Assembly: GCA_025666215.1 (NCBI GenBank)
Contig: CP102593.1
Coordinates: 2,183,001-2,247,000, forward strand
Direction: 5' to 3'
DNA length: 64,000 bases
Source: Xanthomonas campestris pv. phormiicola
GTDB lineage: Bacteria > Pseudomonadota > Gammaproteobacteria > Xanthomonadales > Xanthomonadaceae
Below the pieces are notes generated by a model that did no database searches, was not told where the DNA came from, and saw only the letters and a list, made by a program, of their open reading frames with translations. Numbering within the stretch: the first letter of the stretch is position 1; every line of letters begins with the position of its first letter. The position numbers and the translations under genes were made by a program. Below, piece after piece: positions 52,943-62,238 of the stretch.

Positions 52943-52992
52943 CACGGAGTTCGCCCTCGAACGGCGTTCGCGCACAAAAGGAGGATTTCGCA

Positions 52993-53784
52993 TTGCCCGC
53001 ACTGCAAAAATGGATCGACTACGAAGAACGCCGCGCGCTGTTCTGGTGGAAACCCAAGAACGGCGAGATCAACGTCGGCGATCACCTGTCCAAGATCATC
53101 GTGTCCAACGTGCTGGCGCAGCGCGACCGGACCCTGCTGGACAAGCGCGACAAGCGCAAGCGCCTGATCGCGATCGGCTCGGTGCTGCATTTCGCCAGCG
53201 ACGGCGACACGGTGTGGGGCAGCGGCATTAACGGCAAGATCCCGGCCGACCGGCATACCTTCCGCACGCTCGACGTGCGCGCCGTGCGCGGTCCCAAGAC
53301 CCGCGCGTTCCTGCGCGAACGCGGGCTGCAGGTGCCGGAAATCTACGGCGACCCTGGACTGCTGATGCCGCTGTTCTTTCCGCGCGAGGCGCTGGCGCCG
53401 CCGGCCGTGCGGCAGCCGTTCCTGATCGTGCCGCACTTCAACGAGCCGTCGGGCAAATACGCGCGCTACAAGGACCAGCTGGTGCTGCCGAACCGGCAGC
53501 CGGCCGGATTCGTGCGGCAATTGCTGGGCGCGGAACTGGTCGTCTCCAGTTCCCTGCACGGCCTGATCCTGGCCGAAGCCTACGGCGTGCCGTCGGTGTA
53601 CCTGGACTGGGGCAACGGCGAGGACCCGTTCAAGTACGACGACTACTACCACGGCACCGGACGCATGCAGTGGCACGCCGGCCACAGCGTGGAGGAGTGC
53701 CTGGCCCTGGGCGGCAACGCCCCATTCGATCTGAACGCGGTGCAGCGCGGTCTATTGGACAGTTTCCCCCATGACCTCTGGTGA
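52993..53784 (+). CDS. gumL: GumL, ketal pyruvate transferase (TTG start)
   Basis: Transfers pyruvate from PEP to the outer mannose. 263 residues. TTG 52993 is chosen because AAGGAGG lies about 9 bases upstream and the protein then begins PALQKWIDYEERRALFWW, matching GumL length (264); no ATG fits. Family motifs: NVGDHLSK, IYGDPGLL, and SSSLHGLILAEAYGVPSVYL (polysaccharide pyruvyltransferases). Overlaps gumM by 14 bases. Confidence 0.93.
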   Translation: MPALQKWIDYEERRALFWWKPKNGEINVGDHLSKIIVSNVLAQRDRTLLDKRDKRKRLIAIGSVLHFASDGDTVWGSGINGKIPADRHTFRTLDVRAVRGPKTRAFLRERGLQVPEIYGDPGLLMPLFFPREALAPPAVRQPFLIVPHFNEPSGKYARYKDQLVLPNRQPAGFVRQLLGAELVVSSSLHGLILAEAYGVPSVYLDWGNGEDPFKYDDYYHGTGRMQWHAGHSVEECLALGGNAPFDLNAVQRGLLDSFPHDLW

Positions 53785-54532
53785 CCCGCGCGCCGAACCC
53801 CAGGAGGCGATGGCGCTGGGCGGCTATCGGATCCTGCGCACCACCGAAGCGGCGTTCGCGCACACGCTGTTCCAGGCGCAGGCGCGCGGCGAGCAACGCC
53901 AGGTGTTCTTCGCCAACACCAACTTCGTGGTGCAGTGCCAGGCGCTGCGCGAGCGCCTGCGGGCGCCGGGCGTGCGCATCGTCAACGACGGCATCGGCAT
54001 GGACCTGGGCGCGCTGCTGGTGCATGGCCGCCGTTTCGCCGGCAACCTCAACGGCACCGACCTGATTCCGTACCTGTGCCGGCACAGTCGGCGGCCGCTG
54101 CGCTTCTTCCTGCTCGGCGGGCGTCCCGGCGTGGCCCAGGCCGCCGCGCAGACCTTGCGGCAGACCTTGGGCCAGGAGGTGGTCGGCACCTGCGACGGCT
54201 ACGCCGAGTTCGCGGCCGCGGGCGCCGCGCTGACCGAGCGCATCAACGCCAGCGGCGCCGACGTGGTGCTGGTGGCGTTCGGCAATCCGCTGCAGGAAAC
54301 CTGGATCCTCGACCACGCCGCGCAGCTGCGTGCGCCCTTGCTGTTCGGGGTCGGCGCGCTGCTGGATTTCCTGTCCGGCAAGGCACAGCGTGCGCCGGCC
54401 TGGGTGCGCCGCTTGCACATGGAGTGGATGTATCGTCTGCTGCGCGAACCGCGGCGCCTGCTCAAGCGCTACAGCTGGGATCTGCTGGTGTTCTTCGGCG
54501 TGTGCCTGCGCAACGGCCGGCGCCTCGGCTAG
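53771..54532 (+). CDS. gumM: GumM, beta-1,4-glucosyltransferase (GT26)
   Basis: Adds the second glucose to Glc-PP-undecaprenol. WecG/TagA/CpsF family, 253 residues. NTNFVVQCQALRERL, IVNDGIGMDLG, LLGGRPGVA and VAFGNPLQETWI are conserved. The 14-base overlap with gumL implies coupled translation. End of the tight gum operon. Confidence 0.95.
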   Translation: MTSGDPRAEPQEAMALGGYRILRTTEAAFAHTLFQAQARGEQRQVFFANTNFVVQCQALRERLRAPGVRIVNDGIGMDLGALLVHGRRFAGNLNGTDLIPYLCRHSRRPLRFFLLGGRPGVAQAAAQTLRQTLGQEVVGTCDGYAEFAAAGAALTERINASGADVVLVAFGNPLQETWILDHAAQLRAPLLFGVGALLDFLSGKAQRAPAWVRRLHMEWMYRLLREPRRLLKRYSWDLLVFFGVCLRNGRRLG

Positions 54533-54628
54533 GACGTGCCGGCGGCCGGCCGGGACCCGCCGACAGACGGTGCGGCGGACGCCGCCGGTGGTCTAGCCCA
54601 GGCCCGGCGACAGGCCCTAAACTGGGCC

Positions 54629-55099
54629 ATGTCTACAGAATCGTCCACTCGCATCGCCGCCTTGCTGCGCGAATTCTCGCTGCTGCCGCACCCGGAAGGC
54701 GGACGTTATGCGCGCGTGCACACCTCGGCGCTGCAGGTGCAGCACGCGGGCACCACGCGCCCGGCCTGTACCGCGATCCGCTTCCTGCTGGTGCGCGGCG
54801 AGTGCAGCGATTGGCACCGGATCGACGCCGACGAGACCTGGCACTGGGAGGAGGGCGGCGCGCTGGAACTGCTCAGCTTCGATCCGCAGCACGGCCTGCA
54901 GCGCTACCGGATGGGCGCCAGCGGCCGCGGCGGCCTGCCTTCGGTGGTGATTCCGGCCGGCAGCTGGCAGGCGGCGCGGCCGCTGGACGACTACAGCCTG
55001 GTGCGCTGCGTGGTGGCGCCGGGGTTCCTGTGGGAGCGCTTCGAGTTGCTGCCCGCCACCGATCCGCTGGCGGCGTACCTGCCCAGGCTGTCGGGCTGA
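54629..55099 (+). CDS. cupin-fold protein (DUF985 type)
   Basis: 156 residues. LLPHPEGGRYARVHTS, TAIRFLLVRGECSDWHRIDA-ETWHW and SLVRCVVAPGFLWERFEL follow the DUF985/YML079-like cupin pattern, with a His/Glu cluster (WHRID, DETWHWEEGG) suited to metal binding. Possibly a sugar epimerase-like or other small-molecule enzyme; no established role in xanthan synthesis. Lies between gumM and gumN, with 96 non-coding bases before it. Confidence 0.85.
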   Translation: MSTESSTRIAALLREFSLLPHPEGGRYARVHTSALQVQHAGTTRPACTAIRFLLVRGECSDWHRIDADETWHWEEGGALELLSFDPQHGLQRYRMGASGRGGLPSVVIPAGSWQAARPLDDYSLVRCVVAPGFLWERFELLPATDPLAAYLPRLSG

Positions 55100-55156
55100 T
55101 ATCGTCGCGACGCGCCGGATCTTCGGCGCCGGTCCGAATTGCTGGAGAGTGGCGCG

Positions 55157-56179
55157 ATGCCGATGGCGACTGCGGTGAGAGGCCTGTGTGCGGCACTGCT
55201 GCTGGCGTTCGCTGGGCTGACCGCCGCGCATCCGGGCGTACCGCCGGCACCGCCCGCCGCCGCGCCGGTGGTCGATCTGGAGGCGGTGCTGGTGACCGGC
55301 CAGCAGCCCGGTCCCGGACTGTGGCAGGTGCGCCGCGGCGACCACGTGCTGTGGATCCTGGGCACGGTGTCGCCGTTGCCCAAGCGCATGCAGTGGGCGT
55401 CGGGCGAGGTGGAGCGGGTGATCGGCCAATCGCAGCAGGTGATCGCCGCGCCGACGCTGTCGCTGTCCTCGAACCTGGGCGTGTTCCGCAGCCTGCTGTT
55501 GCTGCCGTCGCTGCTGAAGGCGCGGCGCAACCCCGACGACAAGACCCTGCAGCAGATGCTGCCGGCCGAGCTGTATGCGCGGTGGCTGCCGCTGAAGGCG
55601 CGCTACCTGGGCCGCGACGCCAGCGTGGAAACGTGGCGGCCGGTGTTCGCCGCGCAGGAGCTGTACGAGGCGGCGATGCGCAAGTCCGGGCTGAGCATGG
55701 CCAGCGTCACCGCGCCGGTGATCGAGCGCGCGGCCAAACGCGCCAAGGTGCCGATCGTGCCGGTGGTGGTGGAAGTGAAGGTGCCCGACGCCAAGCGTGC
55801 GCTGCAGGAATTCCGCGCGACCTCGTTGAACGACAGCAGCTGTTTCGCGCGGACCCTGCAGGTCATCCAAAGCGACCTGGACACGATGCGGCAACGCGCC
55901 AATGCCTGGTCCGAGGGCGATCTCGAGGCGCTCGGCAAGCTGCCGGGCAACGACCAGTACCGGGTGTGCATGGACGCGGTCGGCGAGGCGGCGATCGCAC
56001 GCAAGCTGGGCCTGGGCGATGTGCGCCAGCGCGCGCTGGGCAAGTGGCTGGAAACGGCGGAGCGGGCGCTGGCGCAGAACCGCTCCAGCTTCGCGGTGCT
56101 GTCGATGCAGACCCTGCAGGAAAGCGATGGTCCGCTGGAGCGGCTGCGCGCACGCGGCTACGAGGTGATCGCGCCTTGA
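55157..56179 (+). CDS. gumN: GumN, TraB/GumN-family periplasmic protein
   Basis: 340 residues. ATG 55157 with GGAGAG 8 bases upstream; signal peptide (GLCAALLLAFAGLTAAHP). TraB-type domain: LWILGTVSPLPKRMQW near the start, where the usual GxxH is read as GTVS in this subfamily, then a C-terminal helical part. Proposed metal-dependent protease-like fold; not essential for xanthan in X. campestris as far as I know. Converges with dxs. Confidence 0.9.
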   Translation: MPMATAVRGLCAALLLAFAGLTAAHPGVPPAPPAAAPVVDLEAVLVTGQQPGPGLWQVRRGDHVLWILGTVSPLPKRMQWASGEVERVIGQSQQVIAAPTLSLSSNLGVFRSLLLLPSLLKARRNPDDKTLQQMLPAELYARWLPLKARYLGRDASVETWRPVFAAQELYEAAMRKSGLSMASVTAPVIERAAKRAKVPIVPVVVEVKVPDAKRALQEFRATSLNDSSCFARTLQVIQSDLDTMRQRANAWSEGDLEALGKLPGNDQYRVCMDAVGEAAIARKLGLGDVRQRALGKWLETAERALAQNRSSFAVLSMQTLQESDGPLERLRARGYEVIAP

Positions 56180-56258
56180 GCGGATAAGGTGCGACGCGCA
56201 TGGCCTGCCTGGCCGCGCCGCACCTGCCGTTCACGCCGTGGCCCAGCGCGCCGCGGCG

Positions 56259-58172
56259 TCAGCCGGCGGCGGTGCGCGGTGCGTTGGCGCCGGCGGCCAG
56301 TTGCGGCCAGCGCGCCAGGATCGCCGCGCGGATGCCGGCGGCGTCGATGCCGGCTTCGGCCAGCAACTGCTCGCGGCTGGCATGGTGCTGGAATGCGTCG
56401 GGCAGCCCCAGGTGCAGCACCGGACGCAGCACGCCCTCGGCATTGAGCAGTTCGGCCACGCCGGAACCGGCGCCGCCGGCCACCACGTTGTCCTCGATGG
56501 TCACGAAGCCGTCGTGGCTGCGCGCCAGCTCGAGCAGCAGCGCGCGATCCAGCGGTTTGACGAAGCGCATGTTGACCACGCTCAGGCCCAGCTCGCGGCC
56601 GACCTGTTCGGCCGCGGCCAGGGGCGCGCCGAACGCCAGCAGCGCCAGCGTGGTGCCCTGGACGCGCAGCTGCGCCTTGCCGATCGGCAGCGTGTCCAGC
56701 GCCGTGCCGGGCGCCACGCCGGGGCCGGTGCCGCGCGGATAGCGCACCGCGGCCGGACCGGCATGCTGCAGGCCGGTGCTGAGCAGCTGCCGGCACTCGG
56801 CCTCGTCGGCCGGGGCCATCACCACCAGATGCGGCACGCAGCGCAGGAAGCTCAGGTCCAGGTTGCCGGCATGGGTGGCGCCGTCCGGGCCGACCACGCC
56901 GCCGCGGTCGATCGCGAACAGCACGTCGAGCTGCTGCACCGCCACGTCGTGCACCAGCTGGTCGTAGCCGCGCTGCAGGAAGGTCGAGTAGATCGCCACC
57001 ACCGGCTTGGCGCCCTGCGTGGCCATGCCCGCCGCCAGCGTCACCGCATGCTGCTCGGCGATCGCCACGTCGAAGTAGCGCTGCGGGTATTCCTTGCTGA
57101 AGCGCACCAGGCCCGAGCCTTCGCGCATCGCCGGGGTGATCGCCAGCAGCGCCGGTTCGGCCGCGGCCATGTCGCAGATCCAGTCGCCGAACACGTCGGT
57201 ATAGGTCGGCGCCTTGGCGCCCGGCTTGGACACCAGGCCCTTGCTGGGATCGAACGGGCCGACCGCGTGGTAGCCGATCTGGTCGCCCTCGGCCAGTTCG
57301 TAGCCCTTGCCCTTGGTGGTGATCACGTGCAGCAGCTGCGGACCCTTGAGCGTCTGCAGCGTCTTCAGCGCGCCGATCAGCGCCGGCAGGTCGTGGCCGT
57401 CGATCGGCCCGGTGTAGTGGAAGCCCATCTCCTCGAACAGCGTGGACGGCACGAACATGCCTTTCCAATGCTCCTCCCAGCGGCGCACGAAACGCGCGGT
57501 CGGATTGCTCTTCTTGTCGCCGAGGATCTTCTTGCCGCTCTCGCGGATCGCATTGAGCGTCTTGCTGCCGCTCATCCGGCCGAGCATCTTGGTGACCCCG
57601 CCGACCGCCTCGGAGATCGACATGCGGTTGTCGTTGAGGATCACCAGCAGGTTCGGTTCCGTCTCCATGCCGCCGGCGTGGTTCAGGGCCTCGTAGGCCA
57701 TGCCGGCGGTCATCGCGCCATCGCCGATCACCGCCACCACCTTGCGCTCGTCGCCGGCGCGCTGCAGCGCGATGGCCATGCCCAGCGCCGCGGAGATCGA
57801 GGTGGAGGAATGGCCGACGCCGAAGGTGTCGTATTCGCTTTCCTCGCGCTTGGGGAACGGCGCCACGCCGCCGGCCTGCTTGACCGAATGGATCTGGTCG
57901 CGGCGCCCGGTGAGGATCTTGTGCGGGTAGGTCTGATGGCCGACGTCCCACACCAGCCGATCGACAGGCGTGTCGTACAGATAGTGCAGGGCCACGGTGA
58001 GCTCGATCACGCCCAGGCCGGCGCCGAAATGGCCGCCGCTCTTGCCGACGCACTCGATCAGGTAGGCGCGCAGTTCCTCCGCGATCGCCGGCAGCTCCGA
58101 CTCCTCGAAGCGGCGCAGTTCGGCGGGGATCTGGATGCGCGAGAGGCGCGGATAGCGGGTGGGGTCGATCAT
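56259..58172 (-). CDS. dxs: 1-deoxy-D-xylulose-5-phosphate synthase
   Basis: First enzyme of the MEP isoprenoid pathway: pyruvate + glyceraldehyde-3-P to DXP, TPP-dependent. 637 residues, normal length. [34 protein letters not shown]-binding [18 protein letters not shown] with NDN, and transketolase C-terminal motifs ([26 protein letters not shown]). Supplies undecaprenyl precursors among others. Starts at ATG 58172; coding on the strand opposite gumN. Confidence 0.97.
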   Translation of the reverse strand: MIDPTRYPRLSRIQIPAELRRFEESELPAIAEELRAYLIECVGKSGGHFGAGLGVIELTVALHYLYDTPVDRLVWDVGHQTYPHKILTGRRDQIHSVKQAGGVAPFPKREESEYDTFGVGHSSTSISAALGMAIALQRAGDERKVVAVIGDGAMTAGMAYEALNHAGGMETEPNLLVILNDNRMSISEAVGGVTKMLGRMSGSKTLNAIRESGKKILGDKKSNPTARFVRRWEEHWKGMFVPSTLFEEMGFHYTGPIDGHDLPALIGALKTLQTLKGPQLLHVITTKGKGYELAEGDQIGYHAVGPFDPSKGLVSKPGAKAPTYTDVFGDWICDMAAAEPALLAITPAMREGSGLVRFSKEYPQRYFDVAIAEQHAVTLAAGMATQGAKPVVAIYSTFLQRGYDQLVHDVAVQQLDVLFAIDRGGVVGPDGATHAGNLDLSFLRCVPHLVVMAPADEAECRQLLSTGLQHAGPAAVRYPRGTGPGVAPGTALDTLPIGKAQLRVQGTTLALLAFGAPLAAAEQVGRELGLSVVNMRFVKPLDRALLLELARSHDGFVTIEDNVVAGGAGSGVAELLNAEGVLRPVLHLGLPDAFQHHASREQLLAEAGIDAAGIRAAILARWPQLAAGANAPRTAAG

Positions 58173-58310
58173 CGGGATTCGGGTTCAGCGGACCGTCCAT
58201 TTTCCTCCCCATTCCAGGCACGGGCAAGCAACCCGTTCAGTTGCGCACGGGCGCAGGCCGCGTTGCGAGGGAGGTGCGGCAATCGGTCGCAGCGCGCAGC
58301 GGCGTGCGGT

Positions 58311-58970
58311 TCAGACCGACAGCTTGGAGCGCTTGGGCAATTGCGCCTTCAGGAACGACATCTGGTCGGCCAGGATGTTGCGGTTGGACAGGATCAGGTG
58401 CTCGATCCAGCTCGGCCGGTACGGGACCGCCAGCAGCGGCATTGACGCCTGCTGCGGGGTGCGGTTGCCCTTGCGCGAGTTGCAGTGGAAACACGCGGTG
58501 ACCACGTTCTCCCAGGTGTCGCGGCCACCCTTGGACACCGGCATGACGTGGTCGCGGGTCAGTTGCGGGCGGCTGAACTGCTGGCCGCAGTACAGGCATA
58601 GCTGCGCGTCGCGGGCGAACAGCGCGGTATTGGTCAAGGTGGGCGTGGGATCGAGCGCGCGCGAACGGGCATGGCCGCGCGCGGCGATGATCGGATGCAG
58701 ATGCAGCACGCTGCGCTCGCCGCTGGCGCGCGACATGCCGCCATGGATGTGCATGCACGGCTCGCCCAGGGTCCAGGCCACCGCGCCGCGCGCATACAGG
58801 CAGGCGGCCGATTGCCAGTTGATCCAGTCCAGCACCCGGCCATGCGCATCCAGCGACAGCAGCCGCACCGACGGCAGATGGGCAGGGGGCGACGAAAACG
58901 ACGCGTCGCCGGCCGAAGCGGCGAAGGCTCCGGTATCGATCAGACCAAGCGTTGTTGTGTCTGTCTCCAT
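58311..58970 (-). CDS. HNH endonuclease family protein
   Basis: 219 residues. A zinc-binding HNH domain in the C-terminal half: LCLYCGQQFSRPQLTRDHVM (first CxxC and the DH pair), then ENVVTACFHCNSRKGNR (Asn and second CxxC). The N-terminal part is unrecognised. This form is a conserved solitary gene in many Proteobacteria, not obviously part of a phage or restriction locus here. 138 bases before dxs in the same direction. Confidence 0.88.
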   Translation of the reverse strand: METDTTTLGLIDTGAFAASAGDASFSSPPAHLPSVRLLSLDAHGRVLDWINWQSAACLYARGAVAWTLGEPCMHIHGGMSRASGERSVLHLHPIIAARGHARSRALDPTPTLTNTALFARDAQLCLYCGQQFSRPQLTRDHVMPVSKGGRDTWENVVTACFHCNSRKGNRTPQQASMPLLAVPYRPSWIEHLILSNRNILADQMSFLKAQLPKRSKLSV

Positions 58971-59072
58971 CGGGAAAACAGCTTATACCCGATTGTTGAC
59001 GATTTGTGTATCGAAGCGGGACGGATCCGCGCGACCGGCGCAGTGCGCCGCCGGTCGCGCAGCGCGCGTGGC

Positions 59073-60857
59073 TCAGAAGTGCGCGTCGGCCATCGCCATC
59101 AGCGGTTCGGCACCGGCCTCGATCACCGCGGCATGGGTCAGCGTGCGTGGCAGCAGCTTGGCGTAGTAGAAGCGCGCGGTCTCGCGCTTGGACTGCTTGA
59201 ACGCCTCGCTCTGCGCCGAGGCGTCGGCGGCGGCGACGCTGCGCGCCCACCAGTAGGCCAGCACCACGTAGCCGGAATAGAACACGTAGTCGTAGCTGGC
59301 CGCGCCCAGTTCGTCGGCATTGCCGGCGGCGCGCTGCAGGATGCGCCTGGTCAGCGCCGCCCATTCGCCGGCCTTCTCGCGCAGCGGGCCGACGAACTCG
59401 GCCACCGCCGGATTGTCGGCGTGCTCGGCGAGGAAGGCCTCGATCTGCGCCAGGAACAGCTTCAGCCCCGCGCCCTGGCTGGAGGCGGTCTTGCGCCCGA
59501 TCAGGTCCAGTGCCTGGATGCCGGTGGTGCCTTCGTACAGCGTGGTGATGCGGGCGTCGCGCGCCAGCTGTTCCATGCCGTGCTCGTGGATGTAGCCGTG
59601 GCCGCCGAAGCACTGCAGCGCGTGATAGGTGTTCTCCACGCCCCATTCGGTCTGGCAGGCCTTGGAGATCGGGGTCAGGAAACTGACCAGTACGTCGGCC
59701 TGCTCGCGCTCGGCCGGATCCTGCGCATGGTGGGCGATGTCGATCAGGGTCGCCGCGTGCAGCGCCAGCAGGCGGCTGCCTTCGGTCAGCGCCTTCACCG
59801 TCAGCAGCATGCGGCGCACGTCCGGATGCACCAGGATCGGGTCGGCCGGCTTGTCCGGCAGCTTGGCGCCGGTCAGCGAACGCGACTGCAGGCGTTCGCG
59901 CGCATAGCGCAGGGCGTTCTGGTAGGCGCGCTCGGACAGGCCGATGCCCTGCAGGCCGACGCCCAGCCGCGCCGTGTTCATCATCGTAAACATGGCCTGC
60001 AGGCCCTTGTGCGGCTGGCCGACCAGATAGCCTTCGGCGCCATCGAAGTTCATCACGCAGGTGGCCGAGCCGTGGATGCCCATCTTGTGCTCCAGCGAGC
60101 CGCAGCGCAGCGCGTTGCGCGCGCCGACGCTGCCGTCGCGGGCGACCTTGAACTTCGGCACCACCAGCAGCGAGATGCCCTTGGCCCCGGCCGGCGCATC
60201 CGGCAGCCGCGCCAGCACCAGGTGCACGATGTTGTCGGTGAAGTCGTGCTCGCCGGCGGTGATGAAGATCTTGGTGCCGCTGACCGACCAACTGCCATCG
60301 GCATTGGGTTCGGCGCGGGTCTTGAGCAGGCCCAGGTCGGTGCCGCAGTGCGGCTCGGTCAGGCACATGGTGCCGGTCCAGCGGCCATCCACCAGCGGCT
60401 TCAGGAACACCTCCTGCTGCCAGGCCTCGCCATGCTGCTTCAGCGCCTCGACCGCGCCATGCGAAAGCAGCGGGAAGTTGCCCCAGGCCAGGTTGGCGGC
60501 GTTGACCATCTCGTTGAGCGGCACGCCCAGGGTGTGCGGCAGGCCCTGGCCGCCGAACTCGGTGGCCGCGGTCAGGCCGGTCCAGCCGCCTTCTGCGAAC
60601 TGCCGGTAGGCCTCGCGAAAGCCCGGTGCGGTGGTGACCGCGCCGGTGGTCGCGTCCAGCGTGCAGCCGTGTTCGTCGCCGACCCGGTTCAGCGGCGCCA
60701 GCACGCTGCCGGTGAAGCGCGCGGCTTCCTCCAGCACGGCATCGACCACGTCGGTGGTGGCCTCGGCATAGCCGAGGCGGGCGAACAGCGCTTCCACCTG
60801 CAGCACGTCGTGCAGCGCGAAGCGCAGGTCGGTCAGCGGGGCTTGATAGGTGCTCAT
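59073..60857 (-). CDS. acyl-CoA dehydrogenase, long DmdC-like form
   Basis: FAD enzyme for alpha,beta-dehydrogenation of acyl-CoA. 594 residues, the size of the C-terminally extended class that includes DmdC. FAD/substrate motifs CLTEPHCGTDLGLL and SGTKIFITAGEHDFTDNIVH; catalytic Glu in TTLYEGTTGIQALDLIGRK; an extra C-terminal helical domain. Substrate is not determinable (fatty acid or methylmercaptopropionyl-CoA). Confidence 0.92.
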   Translation of the reverse strand: MSTYQAPLTDLRFALHDVLQVEALFARLGYAEATTDVVDAVLEEAARFTGSVLAPLNRVGDEHGCTLDATTGAVTTAPGFREAYRQFAEGGWTGLTAATEFGGQGLPHTLGVPLNEMVNAANLAWGNFPLLSHGAVEALKQHGEAWQQEVFLKPLVDGRWTGTMCLTEPHCGTDLGLLKTRAEPNADGSWSVSGTKIFITAGEHDFTDNIVHLVLARLPDAPAGAKGISLLVVPKFKVARDGSVGARNALRCGSLEHKMGIHGSATCVMNFDGAEGYLVGQPHKGLQAMFTMMNTARLGVGLQGIGLSERAYQNALRYARERLQSRSLTGAKLPDKPADPILVHPDVRRMLLTVKALTEGSRLLALHAATLIDIAHHAQDPAEREQADVLVSFLTPISKACQTEWGVENTYHALQCFGGHGYIHEHGMEQLARDARITTLYEGTTGIQALDLIGRKTASSQGAGLKLFLAQIEAFLAEHADNPAVAEFVGPLREKAGEWAALTRRILQRAAGNADELGAASYDYVFYSGYVVLAYWWARSVAAADASAQSEAFKQSKRETARFYYAKLLPRTLTHAAVIEAGAEPLMAMADAHF

Positions 60858-60926
60858 GCGGTCGCTCGAACAGAGGCCGCGGCGCGGCCGAGGTGCGCAG
60901 GATACTACGGCGTATGGATGTGGGGC

Positions 60927-61025
60927 GGGGATTCGGGATGGGGGATTCGGGATTCGTAACGGCCGTCGCGCGGTGCAAGATCGGAACCGGCCGTTGCTTT
61001 TACGAATCCCCCATCCCGAATCCCC
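60927..61025. repeat. 99-bp inverted-repeat element of GGGATTC heptads
   Basis: 23-bp perfect arms (60927-60949 and 61003-61025) rich in GGGGATTC/GAATCCCC, with an inner stem AACGGCC/GGCCGTT (60958-60964, 60989-60995). A one-base variant of the GGGACTC heptad elements near thrS and pheS. Lies between two - strand genes and may act as a bidirectional terminator-like stem. Confidence 0.82.
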
Positions 61026-61027
61026 AA

Positions 61028-62023
61028 TCACGGCTCCCCATGCACCGTGACCGTCGCGGTCATGCCGGCGGCCAGGACCGTGCCACGCGGCACGCTGGCC
61101 GGATCGATGCGCACCCGCACCGGCACCCGCTGCGCCAGGCGGATCCAGTTGAAGGTGGGGCTGACGTCGGCGAGCAGCGAGGCGCTGGTCGGGTTGTCGC
61201 TGTCGGCGATGCCGCGGGCGATGCCTTCGACCTTGCCGTGCAGCAGCACCCCGCCGCTCATCAGGCGGATGTCGGCACGGTCGCCGACGTGCACCCGCGG
61301 CAGCTTGGTCTCCTCGAAGTAGCCGTAGATCCACATCGCATCGTCGCGCACCAGCGCCAGCCGCGCGCTGCCGGCCTGGGCGTAGTCGCCGACGCGCACG
61401 TCCAGGTTGGTGACGTAGCCGTCGGCGGTGGCGCGCACCTGGGTGCGTTGCAGGTCCAGCTCGGCCAGATCGACCGCGGCCTGCGCCTGCGCCACCGCCG
61501 CCAGCGCCTGCGCCTGGGCGGCGCTGGCCTGGCCGCGCACCGCGGCGGTGCGGTGCACGTCGGCCTGCGCCGAGCGTGCGGTGGCCTCGGCATCGGAACG
61601 GGCCTCGGCCGAGATCACCGCCGCGGCGCGCGCGCGGCGTTCGGCCTGGGCGCGGCGCATCTGGAATTCGGCCTCGCTCGCCGCCTGGCTGGCGGCCGCG
61701 GCGGAGATGCTGGCGCCGGCCGAGCGCGCCTGCGCCTGCGCCGCGGCCAGGTCGGCGCGGGCCTGCGCCAGCGCCAGCTCGAAGCGCCGGCGGTCGACGC
61801 TGAACAAGACGTCGCCGCGCTCGACGTGCTGGTTGTCGGCCACCGCGACCGCATCGACCAGGCCGGACACGTCCGGGGCGATGCGCACCACCTCGGCGCG
61901 CACGCGGCCGTCGCGGGTCCATGGCGACAGCATGTAGTGCCGCCACAGCGCGTGCGCGAGCAGGGCGGCGATCAGCACGATCGCGGCGGTCAGGGCGAAA
62001 CGGATCAGGGCAGGGGTCTTCAT
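61028..62023 (-). CDS. HlyD-family membrane fusion protein (AaeA-like efflux)
   Basis: Periplasmic adaptor of an efflux pump. 331 residues: N-terminal membrane anchor (LIRFALTAAIVLIAALLAHA), a biotinyl-lipoyl-like half (DVSGLVDAVAVADNQHVERG), a long Ala-rich coiled coil (about 90-185) and a second beta half (VRATADGYVTNLDVRVGDYA). ATG 62023 used; a TTG at 62035 overlapping the DUF1656 stop is an alternative. With DUF1656 and FUSC partners it probably exports aromatic acids. Confidence 0.9.
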   Translation of the reverse strand: MKTPALIRFALTAAIVLIAALLAHALWRHYMLSPWTRDGRVRAEVVRIAPDVSGLVDAVAVADNQHVERGDVLFSVDRRRFELALAQARADLAAAQAQARSAGASISAAAASQAASEAEFQMRRAQAERRARAAAVISAEARSDAEATARSAQADVHRTAAVRGQASAAQAQALAAVAQAQAAVDLAELDLQRTQVRATADGYVTNLDVRVGDYAQAGSARLALVRDDAMWIYGYFEETKLPRVHVGDRADIRLMSGGVLLHGKVEGIARGIADSDNPTSASLLADVSPTFNWIRLAQRVPVRVRIDPASVPRGTVLAAGMTATVTVHGEP

Positions 62024-62031
62024 GGCGGGAC

Positions 62032-62238
62032 TCAAGGCAAAAGAAGCAGGCCGAGCGCGGCGAACACGCCGACATACAGGGCCAGGCGGAACAGCGGCGG
62101 ATGCCAGGCGTAGCGGTATAGCCCGGCGCGGCCGGCGAGCGCATCCACCGCCCAGGCGGCGAACAGCAGCGCCACCGCCAGCACCAGCAGGCCGGGCACG
62201 TACACGCCGGCGATCGAGATTTCAGCGGGCAGCGCCAT
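62032..62238 (-). CDS. DUF1656 small membrane protein (AaeX-like)
   Basis: 68 residues with two membrane segments (VYVPGLLVLAVALLFAAWAV and LALYVGVFAALGLLLL). Constant partner of AaeA/AaeB-type efflux genes; function unknown. Start MALPAEISIAG overlaps the FUSC gene end by 17 bases; its TGA lies directly before the adaptor gene. Confidence 0.85.
   Translation of the reverse strand: MALPAEISIAGVYVPGLLVLAVALLFAAWAVDALAGRAGLYRYAWHPPLFRLALYVGVFAALGLLLLP

Noticed and set aside
52967..52991. A perfect PIP box (TTCGC-N15-TTCGC) before gumL, the signature of HrpX-regulated genes
   Set aside because: It overlaps the gumL ribosome-binding site and ends 1 base before the start codon, leaving no room for a -10 and transcription start. 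TTCGC is frequent in this sequence; likely chance.
54536..54628. N-terminal extension of the cupin protein
   Set aside because: Ala/Arg-rich reading of GC-rich spacer; the cupin fold starts after ATG 54629.
58311..58970. HNH gene as part of a homing element or restriction system
   Set aside because: No intron, intein, methylase or repeats nearby; this is the conserved solitary form of the family.
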